Shown here: positions 1 to 7,393 of the stretch, piece after piece
Layout: every line of letters begins with the position of its first letter
How positions within the stretch are numbered: position 1 is the first letter of the stretch
Assembly (NCBI RefSeq): GCF_002930615.1
Contig: NZ_PSNX01000004.1
Span: forward strand, 248,001 to 312,000
Length of the DNA stretch: 64,000 bases
From: Caldimonas caldifontis
GTDB lineage: Bacteria > Pseudomonadota > Gammaproteobacteria > Burkholderiales > Burkholderiaceae_C
Direction of reading: 5' to 3'
Notes under the pieces: model-generated
Told to the model about the DNA's origin: nothing
Databases searched by the model: none
Seen by the model: only the letters and a program-made list of their open reading frames with translations
Program-made: the position numbers and the translations under genes

Positions 1-1
1 C

Positions 2-94
2 AACTACTGGCGGGACAGGGGCCACCCGCCGCTCATGAAGCCACCATCGCCGCCGCCGGATCAGCACATCCACGATCCGGACCGGCTGGCCTGA
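2..94 (+). CDS. C-terminal end of an unrecognised protein, cut by window start
   Basis: Frame 2 of the plus strand is open from the window edge and ends in TGA at 92-94. The roughly 30 residues are rich in proline, aspartate and histidine, with a plausible hydrophilic tail ending DPDRLA. It would converge on the traG stop one base away. Too little is visible to assign a family, and chance openness in GC-rich DNA is a real alternative. Confidence 0.22.
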   Translation, partial: NYWRDRGHPPLMKPPSPPPDQHIHDPDRLA

Positions 95-2822
95 CTACCT
101 TCGCTTCAGCAGGTCCTTCACTGCGTCGGCAGCGCCCTCGGCGGACTCCTTGGCATCCGCAGCTACTTGCTTGGCGGCGCGCTTGAGCAGTGATTGCCCT
201 GCAACCAAGGTTCCATCCTCGCTTCGCCCGGCGTCAGCAGCCGAGTTCAACGCGCCGCTCTGTTGCTGAACACCTTCGCGGATCGCCTGGCCGCGCCGTG
301 AAACTGCGTCACGGAGTGTGCCGGGCGCAATCGGTGGAGGTACAGCTCCAGATGGCAGACCGGGCTGGCGAGCGACTGCAGCATCGCCAGTGCGTTTCAC
401 GCTCTCGACATCTGGGCCCTCGGCCAGCTGATTGACCTGACGCGCATGTTGCGTCCTGAGGGACTCAAATGACAGCGGCACGGCAGTACCGTCAGAGAGG
501 GTCCGGTTCGGTCCGAGTGACTGCCTAGCAAGCTCGGCCTCCATCAGGGCACGGGCGGCGGCACTCGTGCCACCGTACTGCTCGGCGTACCGTGTGAACA
601 TGGCGAGGTTGTGCGGGTCCTGGGCAATGTCGAGCGCGATCACCTCACCCCGTTCATAGGCTGCGCTCACGCGCTCCGCATAGGCGCTCCGATCTGAGAG
701 ACCGGCCTCGGCGCGCGAACTCCGGGTAGAGCTCGAGTTCAAGCGTGAAGACAGTTCACGTGCCTCGCGGGCGTCAGATGCGACAACCGACGCGAAGCTT
801 GAGTCGCGGGACACTCGGTCGCCGAACTGCTTGAACTCGGCCAACTGCTCCGAGGTCAAGGCGCCCAGTACCCTCTGCTGGTCTGCCGAAAGCCCCGCCA
901 GGTATCCCTTCTCTGCGTTGGCAGTTGCTCGAGCGCCGGCAACTGGTGTGGAGACACCGAGATGACCAGAGGCGCCGAAAGCGATTCGTGCGACTTGCGA
1001 CTGGCTCATCCCCGTGCTGTCGGCGACGCTCCTCGTGATCTGGTCCAACCGGTTCAGCGTCTGCCCCAACTGCTCGAAGCTGCTGGATGTCGACCCCGTG
1101 CTGCTCCGCGATGACTTCAGCTTTGCCAAGCCCTTGGTGAATGCCTCGGACAGCACCGCCGAACGCTCGGTGCTGGCAGCGACCGCCTCGCTGCGGGCTG
1201 CGTCGACCTGGCGGCTCGCGTCCTGCACGTCCTGCTCGCTCACACGCATCGAGACGACCCGGGACGCGTAGCCCTGGTTGCGCAGCAGGCTCACGGCGGT
1301 CCGGCCGGTCAGCATGTTCGACGAGAAGGTGTTGCCGCTGATGTCGTTCTGCCAGTTGCTCATGAACGCGGACGTCCGGTTCGGCGCAAGCCGGATCTGG
1401 TCCATCGAGACATTGCCCATGCTCAGGTTGCCCGCGGCGGCACCTGCCGTGGCGCCGGCCACCATCGACTGCAGGCCTGAGAGGCCGCCCACCAGCGCGG
1501 TGCCAAAGGTCTCCATCCGCTTGAGCGCCGCCCAGGCGATGAACGGGATGCTGATGGCGAGGTAGCCGACAACGGCCTCGCCGGAGATCGCCCGGGAGTA
1601 GATCGTCGATGCCGTCTGCAGCGACAGAGCCTTGGCGCCGCTGCCAAGGTCGGCTGCTGCCGCGAGGTCGTAGGCGGCATAGATGGATGCCATGTAGTTG
1701 AGCACGGCGTACAGCGGTGGCCAAAGCTGGATCCAGATCAGCACCGCGGCATAGCCCTTGAAGGCCAGCATGGTCTCGCGCCCGCTGGTCAGCAGCATCA
1801 GCAGGACGAGGAGGGGGAACAGCGCGTAGGTGATGGCCTCGATCACGTTGCGGAACACCGGCAGCGCCTGCTCGGCGACCTTGCCGGCGTTCAGCCAGGC
1901 CGCGTTCTGCTGCGCCACGGACTGCGCCCGCCCGACAGCCAGCACCATGGCCGCCGGGTCGTTCACCTTCTGACCGATGATGTTGCTGGTGTCGTTGATC
2001 GCATTGAGCACTGCGTTCTGGCGGATCAGGTCGGCCGCTGTCGCTGCCGCGGTCGCGATGCTGTTCTTCAGGTAGGCCTGCTGGATCTGCCCGGCGATGG
2101 CGGCATTGGCGGCTGCCGCCGGCAGCGTCGGATTCAGCTGGAAGGCGAGCTTGCCCTGGATGCGGGTCAGCTGCGCGGGAAGCCGACCGTTGAGGTTCGT
2201 GTAGGCATTCGGGCAGGTGTCGACGGTGATCGAGCCGCCGGCGCTGGTCAGGGTCGTGAAGCGGGCCGGGTTGGGCGATGCCATCAGCGCCCACACGTCG
2301 TCCGAGCTCGAGAACGTGCCCGGATCGACCGTGCCGTCGATCAGGTCGTACATCGTGCAGTTGTGGATGAAGTTGACCAGGTCCGTGCGGAAGTTCGGAT
2401 CCTGGAAGGCGACGCCTCCAGTCTCCCGGATGAGGCGGTTGCCGAACATCAGGCCGTTCTTCTCGTAGCTCAGTTCGCTCGGCAGGGCGCCGACACCCGG
2501 GATGACCTGGAATGCCGTCTCGAACAGGCCCGTGAGCGTGTGCCCGACCGTGCTGGTGACGCTGCCGAGGAAGGCCACGCCGAAGGGGACGTTGGCCACC
2601 ACCAACGATGAGGACGGAGAACACCAGCAGCACCGTGGCCAGCCACTTCCAGCCCTGCAGCTTCTCGGGCGCGAAGGCGTAGGCCACCAGCGCCGCGATG
2701 AACCCGCAGAAGGCCACGGCGGCGACCGCCGCCATGTAGTCGCCAGAGCCGTGGATGGTTGCCGCAGCGTTGAAGATGCCGAACAGGCTGTCGGCGTTCT
2801 GGTAGGCGTAGATCTCCCACAT
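95..2822 (-). pseudogene. traG: traG, mating-pair stabilisation/assembly protein, reading frame broken near its start
   Basis: TraG is the large inner-membrane protein of F-type transfer systems; its N-terminal half serves pilus assembly and its C-terminal half mating-pair stabilisation and exclusion. The start MWEIYAYQNADSLFG (ATG at 2822) is typical of the family. Hydrophobic segments follow through about residue 500, then a long hydrophilic, Ala/Ser/Arg-rich tail. The first 73 codons are in one frame (ending VLLVFSVLIV) and the rest (VVANVPFGVAF onward) in another. The switch is near position 2603, so a normal product needs a frame change; I infer a small deletion, since family members usually carry extra residues at this point. 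The gene normally follows traH directly. Here traH lies about 14.8 kb away, beyond IS elements and the heat-tolerance island, and a second copy of the first ~100 codons sits next to traH. Confidence 0.85.
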
Positions 2823-2832
2823 GCGTCGCTCC
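2518..2832 (-). repeat. Left copy of ~315-bp duplicated traG 5' end
   Basis: This stretch, covering the traG start, its upstream ribosome-binding region and about 100 codons, matches 17360-17674 at a constant offset of 14842 bp with only a handful of base differences. Homology stops abruptly at both ends. The two copies bracket the IS elements, the heat-tolerance genes and the lysozyme fragment. Confidence 0.93.
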
Positions 2833-3068
2833 AGGGGGAGCGTGGATCCTGAAGCGATGTGACGATGGCGTCGGCCAGGAACGACCTCAAAAGCACGGGG
2901 ATATCGGCACTAAGGTGAACGACGGACTCCCGCCGGGGCTGGCCCACCCCAACCGGCTGCACCCGGTGGAGGGCCATCTTCTTGCACCCACAAGCCCGAC
3001 CGAAGGGCGATGGCGAGTGCAGGGCGATGCTGGGACGGTAGAGGTCCCCATCGAGTCCTCTGCATGCC

Positions 3069-4583
3069 GTGCACGCCGCCCGCCAGCCCGGTTCCTTACC
3101 CGGCTTGGCCAGCCGGCTCCACTACGAACGCCACCGACCGGAGCAGACCACGCTGTACCGCCTGGTCCAGCAGCATGCGGCCAGCTTCATCGCCCACACC
3201 GAGGCCAGCACGGACGCCGAGTTGCCGCGGTTCATCAAGGACGAGTTCGACGCCTTCCTCGAGTGCGGCATCCTGGCGCATGGATTCCTGCGGCTACGCT
3301 GCGGCGAGTGCGGCCACGACAAGCTGCTGGCCTTCAGCTGCAAGCGCCGGGGATTCTGCCCCTCTTGCGGCGCCCGGCGCATGTCGCAGACCGCTGCGCA
3401 CCTGGTCGACCACGTCATCCCGCACGTGCCGGTGCGGCAATGGGTGCTGTCGCTGCCGATCCCGCTGCGCGTGCTGCTGGCCGCGCAGCCGGAACTGGTC
3501 ACGCCGGTGCTGCAGGTGGTGCAGCGCGTGGTCACGCGACATCTGCTGCGGCAGGCGGGGCTCAAGGCTGACGAAGGTCACGGCGGCGCCGTCACGCTGA
3601 TCCAGCGCTTTGGCTCGGCCGCCAACCTCAACATCCACCTGCACTGTCTGGTACTGGACGGGGTGTACTGCTGCGACGCCGATGGTTCGCCGGCCTTCAT
3701 TGAGGCGGATGCGCCCACCGACGACGAATTGCACGCGCTGCTGCAGACCGTCATCGCCCGGCTGATGAAGATGCTCACGCGCCGGGGCGTGCTGGTCGAA
3801 GACATGGGCCAGACCTACCTGGCCGAGCCGGATGCCGACGGCGAGGAGGCGCGCACGCTGCGGCCGCTGCAGGCCGCGGCCATCACCTACCGAATCGCCT
3901 TCGGGCCGCGCGCCGGGCAGAAGGTGCTGACCCTGAGAGGCGCGATGCCGCGCGAGGACTCGGCCCGCCAGCCGCTGTGCGCCGACATCGACGGATTCAG
4001 CCTGCACGCCGCGGTGCGGGTCGAAGCCCATGACCCCAAGCGGCTGGAGCAGCTGTGCCGCTACATCACCCGGCCGGCGCTTTCCGACGAACGGGTGCAG
4101 GTCAATGCCGCCGGGCAGGTCGAGCTGAAGCTGAAGACACCGTGGCGCGACGGCACGACGCATCTGGTCTTGAGCCCGCTGGAGTTCATGCAGCGGCTTG
4201 CGGCGCTGGTTCCCCGGCCGCGTCTGCATCTCATCAGGTTCCACGGCGTGCTGGCGCCCAACGCCAAGCTGCGGTCCCTGGTGGTGCCGCAAGGGCCCGA
4301 GGTGGAGGAACGGGCCACCGCAGCCGTTGCCGCCAGCGAATGCGTGGTCCAGACCGAGACTAACCCGGACCGGCCGGACCGACCGCACCGAATTGCTTGG
4401 GCGCGGCTACTCAAGCGCGTGTTCGACATCGACATGCAGCACTGCCCCAACTGCGGCGCCGGGGAGCTCAAGATCATCGCGGCCATCCTGGAGCGACCGG
4501 TGATCGAGAAGATCCTGACCCACCTGGGACTGGATCCGCAGCCGCCGCCCAGAGGCCGAGCGCGCGAGGCGCGGCAAGACTGA
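3069..4583 (+). CDS. IS91-family (HUH, rolling-circle) transposase
   Basis: This 504-residue protein is a rolling-circle transposase of the IS91 type. It has an N-terminal zinc-binding domain with the series CGEC...C...CPSC (about residues 78-105). The HUH metal motif appears as NIHLHC near residue 190, and a catalytic tyrosine is likely in LCRYITRP near residue 330. A further CPNC pair near the C-terminus fits a second small zinc site. The GTG start at 3069 puts the usual family N-terminus (HYERHRPEQTTLY) close to the front. IS91 elements lack inverted repeats and target duplications and can carry off neighbouring DNA by one-ended transposition, so it could have helped assemble this region. 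I could not define the ori and ter ends. Confidence 0.9.
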   Translation: MHAARQPGSLPGLASRLHYERHRPEQTTLYRLVQQHAASFIAHTEASTDAELPRFIKDEFDAFLECGILAHGFLRLRCGECGHDKLLAFSCKRRGFCPSCGARRMSQTAAHLVDHVIPHVPVRQWVLSLPIPLRVLLAAQPELVTPVLQVVQRVVTRHLLRQAGLKADEGHGGAVTLIQRFGSAANLNIHLHCLVLDGVYCCDADGSPAFIEADAPTDDELHALLQTVIARLMKMLTRRGVLVEDMGQTYLAEPDADGEEARTLRPLQAAAITYRIAFGPRAGQKVLTLRGAMPREDSARQPLCADIDGFSLHAAVRVEAHDPKRLEQLCRYITRPALSDERVQVNAAGQVELKLKTPWRDGTTHLVLSPLEFMQRLAALVPRPRLHLIRFHGVLAPNAKLRSLVVPQGPEVEERATAAVAASECVVQTETNPDRPDRPHRIAWARLLKRVFDIDMQHCPNCGAGELKIIAAILERPVIEKILTHLGLDPQPPPRGRAREARQD

Positions 4584-4987
4584 AGCCGCCTGAGCCGCGT
4601 CGACCGTCCCGGACACCGTACACATCACAAAGGGCTGCGCAGCCTGGCGCCAGTGGCCGGTGGCGCTGCGCCCGCGTGCGGACTGGATGGCGGAAAACAC
4701 AGGGTCAACCCCGAGATCAAGGCCCAACGAGCGCGAGGCGAGCCGTCAGGGCGGGCCGAATCCAGACAAGGCAACGGCCCAGGCGCCAGTTCCAAGCCAT
4801 CCAGGCAGGCATCGGCTGCCCACCCAGGGCTGAGTCGGGCTTTCCAGGCTTTTCACAGACCAGACCGTTTGAAATTCCTATGCGCCAGCACTTGTAGGCT
4901 CCCGATCAAACCTTTACCTATCGCCGGATCGGACTGCCCCAGCACACCCTCTCTGGAAATTTGAGTCACATCAATCGCCCAGCAGGT
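4584..4987. other. Gene-free stretch between the IS91 transposase and the IS3 element
   Basis: About 400 bases with no convincing reading frame. It is less GC-rich toward its right end, just before the IS3 left inverted repeat. The stretch probably contains the trailing end of the IS91-type element, but I cannot recognise a specific terminus. Confidence 0.5.
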
Positions 4988-5013
4988 TGAACCGCCCCGG
5001 GAATCGCGGAGGC
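4988..5013 (+). repeat. IS3 left terminal inverted repeat
   Basis: Begins TGAACCGCCCCGG and ends in a GGAGG stretch. It pairs with the right end at 6277-6302: 13 perfect outer positions, then partial matching. Confidence 0.85.
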
Positions 5014-5026
5014 CAGTTGGTTTGAG

Positions 5027-5920
5027 TCAGGCAGTCGCGGCCTGACCAGCGCGTTGGCGATGGTAGTTCGCCTCGAACTCGGCCGGGGGCACGTAGCCCA
5101 GCGGCCCCATCAAGCGGTGGTGGTTGAACCAGGACACCCACTCCAAGGTGGCCAGTTCCACCGCCTGCTTGGTCTTCCACGGCCCCCTGCGGTGGATCAC
5201 TTCGGCCTTGTAGAGCCCGTTGATCGTCTCGGCCAGGGCGTTGTCGTAAGAGTCGCCCTTGCTGCCCACGGAAGGCTCGATGCCCGCCTCGGCCAGCCGC
5301 TCGCTGTAGCGAATCGACAGGTATTGCGATCCTCTGTCCGAGTGATGCACCAGGCCATCGCCTTCGGACGGCTTGCGGTCGTACAGCGCCTGCTCCAGCG
5401 CATCGAGCACGAACTCGGTGTGCATCGAACTGCTCTGGCGCCAGCCCACGATGCGCCGGCTGAACACGTCCACCACGAAGGCCACGTACACCCAGCCCTG
5501 CCAGGTCGAGACGTAGGTGAAGTCCGAGACCCAGAGCTGGTTGGGTCGCTGGGCCTTGAACTGCCGGTTGACCTTGTCCAGCGGACACGCCGCCTTGGGG
5601 TCGGGCACCGTGGTTCGCTGCGTCTTGCCCCTGCGCACGCCCTGCAAGCCTTGCTGGCGCATCAGCCGCTCCACGGTGCAGCGCGCCACGGTAACGCCTT
5701 GGCGGTTGAGTTGCCGCCAGACCTTGTCGGCCCCATAGACCTGCAGGTTGCTGCGCCAGACGTCCTCGATGCGGGGCAGCAAGGTGCTGTCTCGTTGGGT
5801 GCGCAGCGAGCGCAGGCTTGGATTGCGCAGCCGTGCGGCGTGTCGTCGGTACGCCGAAGGGGCGATCTGCAGGGTGCGGCAGATCGACTCGACCCCCAGG
5901 CGCTGGCGGTGCTCGTCCAC
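5027..5920 (-). CDS. IS3-family transposase OrfB (DDE integrase core)
   Basis: OrfB is the catalytic half of an IS3 transposase. An N-terminal helical region (HRQRLGVESICRTLQIAPS) of the HTH_21 type is followed by an rve integrase core. The catalytic set is visible: D in LWVSDFTYV, D in VHHSDRGSQY and E in ALAETINGLYK. In IS3 elements it is usually made as an OrfAB fusion by -1 frameshifting from orfA. Here orfB lies in a different frame, 8 bases beyond the orfA stop, and its frame is open upstream into orfA; a TTTTTC run near the orfA 3' end is a possible slip site. Length and motifs look intact. Confidence 0.93.
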   Translation of the reverse strand: MDEHRQRLGVESICRTLQIAPSAYRRHAARLRNPSLRSLRTQRDSTLLPRIEDVWRSNLQVYGADKVWRQLNRQGVTVARCTVERLMRQQGLQGVRRGKTQRTTVPDPKAACPLDKVNRQFKAQRPNQLWVSDFTYVSTWQGWVYVAFVVDVFSRRIVGWRQSSSMHTEFVLDALEQALYDRKPSEGDGLVHHSDRGSQYLSIRYSERLAEAGIEPSVGSKGDSYDNALAETINGLYKAEVIHRRGPWKTKQAVELATLEWVSWFNHHRLMGPLGYVPPAEFEANYHRQRAGQAATA

Positions 5921-5928
5921 GAACGCGT

Positions 5929-6249
5929 TCAGGACTTCAGGCGGCGGTCGAGTTCCGCCTGGGCGAAAAACGCGCTGGCCAGCTTCAGGATCTCGTTGGC
6001 CTTGCGCAGTTCGCGGTTCTCTCGCTCGAGATCCTTGATGCGCCGTGCATCCTCGCTCGTGAGCCCCTCGCGCTGGCCGGTGTCGCGCTCGTGCTGCTTG
6101 ATCCAGTTGTCCAGCGTCTGGGCTGTGCAGCCGATCTTGCCAGCGATGGATTCAATGCACGCCCACTGCGACGCATGTTCGCCACGGTGCTCCAGCACCA
6201 TGCGCACCGCGCGCTCGCGCACCTCGGGGGAAAACTTCGACTTCCTCAT
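5929..6249 (-). CDS. IS3-family transposase OrfA (HTH_Tnp_1)
   Basis: This 106-residue protein begins [18 protein letters not shown] and carries a helix-turn-helix ([14 protein letters not shown]) for binding the IS ends. A leucine-zipper-like heptad region follows ([20 protein letters not shown]). These are the standard parts of IS3 OrfA proteins, and length is normal. It is transcribed toward orfB, with the right inverted repeat just upstream, where the element's own promoter is expected. Confidence 0.93.
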   Translation of the reverse strand: MRKSKFSPEVRERAVRMVLEHRGEHASQWACIESIAGKIGCTAQTLDNWIKQHERDTGQREGLTSEDARRIKDLERENRELRKANEILKLASAFFAQAELDRRLKS

Positions 6250-6276
6250 CTTGGCTCCATCTTCTCAAATGAAGGA

Positions 6277-6302
6277 GCCTCCTCAGAAACCGGGGCGGTT
6301 CA
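6277..6302 (-). repeat. IS3 right terminal inverted repeat
   Basis: Read on the minus strand this begins TGAACCGCCCCGG, identical over 13 bases to the left end. It is followed directly by the GGT target duplicate. Confidence 0.85.
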
Positions 6303-6320
6303 GGTCGCTGGATGTTGACT

Positions 6321-6366
6321 CTTGAATTTCGGCATGTTAGGCGCAATATCTTGCAAAGTCTTGCAA
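6321..6366 (+). promoter_or_regulatory. Candidate heat-shock promoter and TCTTGCAA direct repeat
   Basis: CTTGAA at 6321-6326 matches the sigma-32 -35 consensus. After about 14 bases GCGCAATAT gives only a weak -10. Two copies of TCTTGCAA lie 10 bp apart (6349-6356 and 6359-6366), one helical turn, as expected of an operator or activator site. Both lie between the IS3 right end (6302) and the HTH gene (6415), upstream of a heat-shock operon. The promoter is inferred from position and a partial match. Confidence 0.35.
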
Positions 6367-6414
6367 GAATTTCCTCAGGCGAGGCCGCGTTACGACGGAA
6401 CTTGTGGGGGTGGT

Positions 6415-6696
6415 ATGACAGCGCGCCAGCAGGCGATCTGCACACTCGACGAGTTGGCTGCCTACTTGAAAGTCGGCAAGCGGACGCTCTACCGGCTCGC
6501 CGCGCACGGGGAAATTCCGGCCTTCAAGGTGGGCGGGACATGGCGGTTTCGTCAAAGTGAAATCGATCGATGGATCAATGATCAGACCCAAGCAGGCAGA
6601 AAGAAGGAGGTGATACGCACAGATGAGCAGCCAAAGTCAGCGAAACATCCCGTGTCGCCTGGGCGCGCTGTCCGTCGCCGCAGGCAAACGGAGTGA
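6415..6696 (+). CDS. Small MerR/excisionase-type HTH DNA-binding protein, first gene of the heat-tolerance locus
   Basis: This 93-residue protein has an excisionase-like winged helix (HTH_17): CTLDELAAYLKVGKRTLYRL, then GEIPAFKVGGTWRFRQSEI, then a basic tail. I chose the ATG at 6415 because the domain starts right after it; the open frame extends upstream without similarity. Genes of this type stand at the head of tLST/LHR islands just before the small heat shock gene, so a regulatory role is likely, though the target is unproven. It is the first gene after the IS3 insertion and is separated from hsp20 by 35 bases. Confidence 0.82.
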   Translation: MTARQQAICTLDELAAYLKVGKRTLYRLAAHGEIPAFKVGGTWRFRQSEIDRWINDQTQAGRKKEVIRTDEQPKSAKHPVSPGRAVRRRRQTE

Positions 6697-6731
6697 GCGA
6701 GAGTCTTCGATTTTTCTTCTGGAGGTGTGAC

Positions 6732-7301
6732 ATGGACTTTGATTTCAAGAAATTGGCTCCCTGGAACTGGTTCAAGAAGGAGCAGGAAGAACAACAGAGC
6801 ACGGCCTCGCTGCCGGTGCAGCGCAATGACCTGCCGGTGGCGGGTGGGCCCGTCAGTCCCATCCTGCAATTGCATCGCGATATCGACCGCCTGTTCGACG
6901 ACGCGTTTCGAGGCTTCGGTTTCCCGACGCTGGCCATGCCACGCTGGCCGTCGGACTGGCCGGGCATGCTGAAGCCGGCGCTGGACATCCAGGAGACCGA
7001 CAAGCAGTACAAGATCGCCCTGGAAGTACCCGGCGTCGAGGAAAAAGACATCCAGATCACGCTCGACAACGACGTGCTGCTGGTGCGCGGTGAAAAGCGT
7101 CAGGAGCAGGAAACGAAAGACGGCGGTTTCCACCGGGTGGAGCGCTCCTACGGCAGCTTTCAGCGCGCTCTGAACCTGCCGGCCGATGCCAACCAGGACA
7201 CGATCAAGGCCGCTTTCAAGAACGGTGTGCTCACGATCACGATGGAAAAGCGCGAGGCCAGTACGCCCAAGCAGGGGCGCTCGATCCCGATCAACGGCTG
7301 A
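6732..7301 (+). CDS. hsp20: Small heat shock protein of the Hsp20/alpha-crystallin family
   Basis: This 189-residue ATP-independent holdase chaperone binds unfolding proteins during heat stress. The alpha-crystallin domain is clear (DIQETDKQYKIALEVPGVE to NGVLTITMEKRE, about residues 85-180). A C-terminal IPI motif (SIPING) fits the groove-docking IXI peptide of oligomeric sHsps. A strong GGAGG Shine-Dalgarno sits just before the ATG at 6732, so upstream in-frame starts are unlikely. It precedes clpG, as in other transmissible heat-tolerance loci, where holdase and disaggregase cooperate. Confidence 0.95.
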   Translation: MDFDFKKLAPWNWFKKEQEEQQSTASLPVQRNDLPVAGGPVSPILQLHRDIDRLFDDAFRGFGFPTLAMPRWPSDWPGMLKPALDIQETDKQYKIALEVPGVEEKDIQITLDNDVLLVRGEKRQEQETKDGGFHRVERSYGSFQRALNLPADANQDTIKAAFKNGVLTITMEKREASTPKQGRSIPING

Positions 7302-7393
7302 CGCGGGGCAGCGCGTTTTTCTCAAAACCACAAAGAGATGAGGCACCGTGATCGGCGGTGCCTCGTCAGATCAATCTTTACAGGAGCATCAGC

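Larger units (their letters stand above)
4988..6302 (-). mobile_element. Complete IS3-family insertion sequence with GGT target duplication
   Basis: The element is bounded by imperfect inverted repeats beginning TGAACCGCCCCGG (left from 4988; right complement ending at 6302). Both ends are flanked by GGT (4985-4987 and 6303-6305), a 3-bp target duplication typical of IS3. Inside are orfA and orfB on the minus strand. The intact ends and duplication indicate a simple insertion, separate from the IS91 element to its left. Confidence 0.9.

Noticed and set aside
774-2822. 682-residue frame starting at the true traG ATG
   Set aside because: After codon 73 it is Arg/Pro/Gln-rich out-of-frame translation; real TraG continues in the neighbouring frame.
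5054-6325. 423-residue plus-strand frame across the IS3 element
   Set aside because: Antisense of orfA/orfB; the DDE and HTH motifs are on the minus strand.
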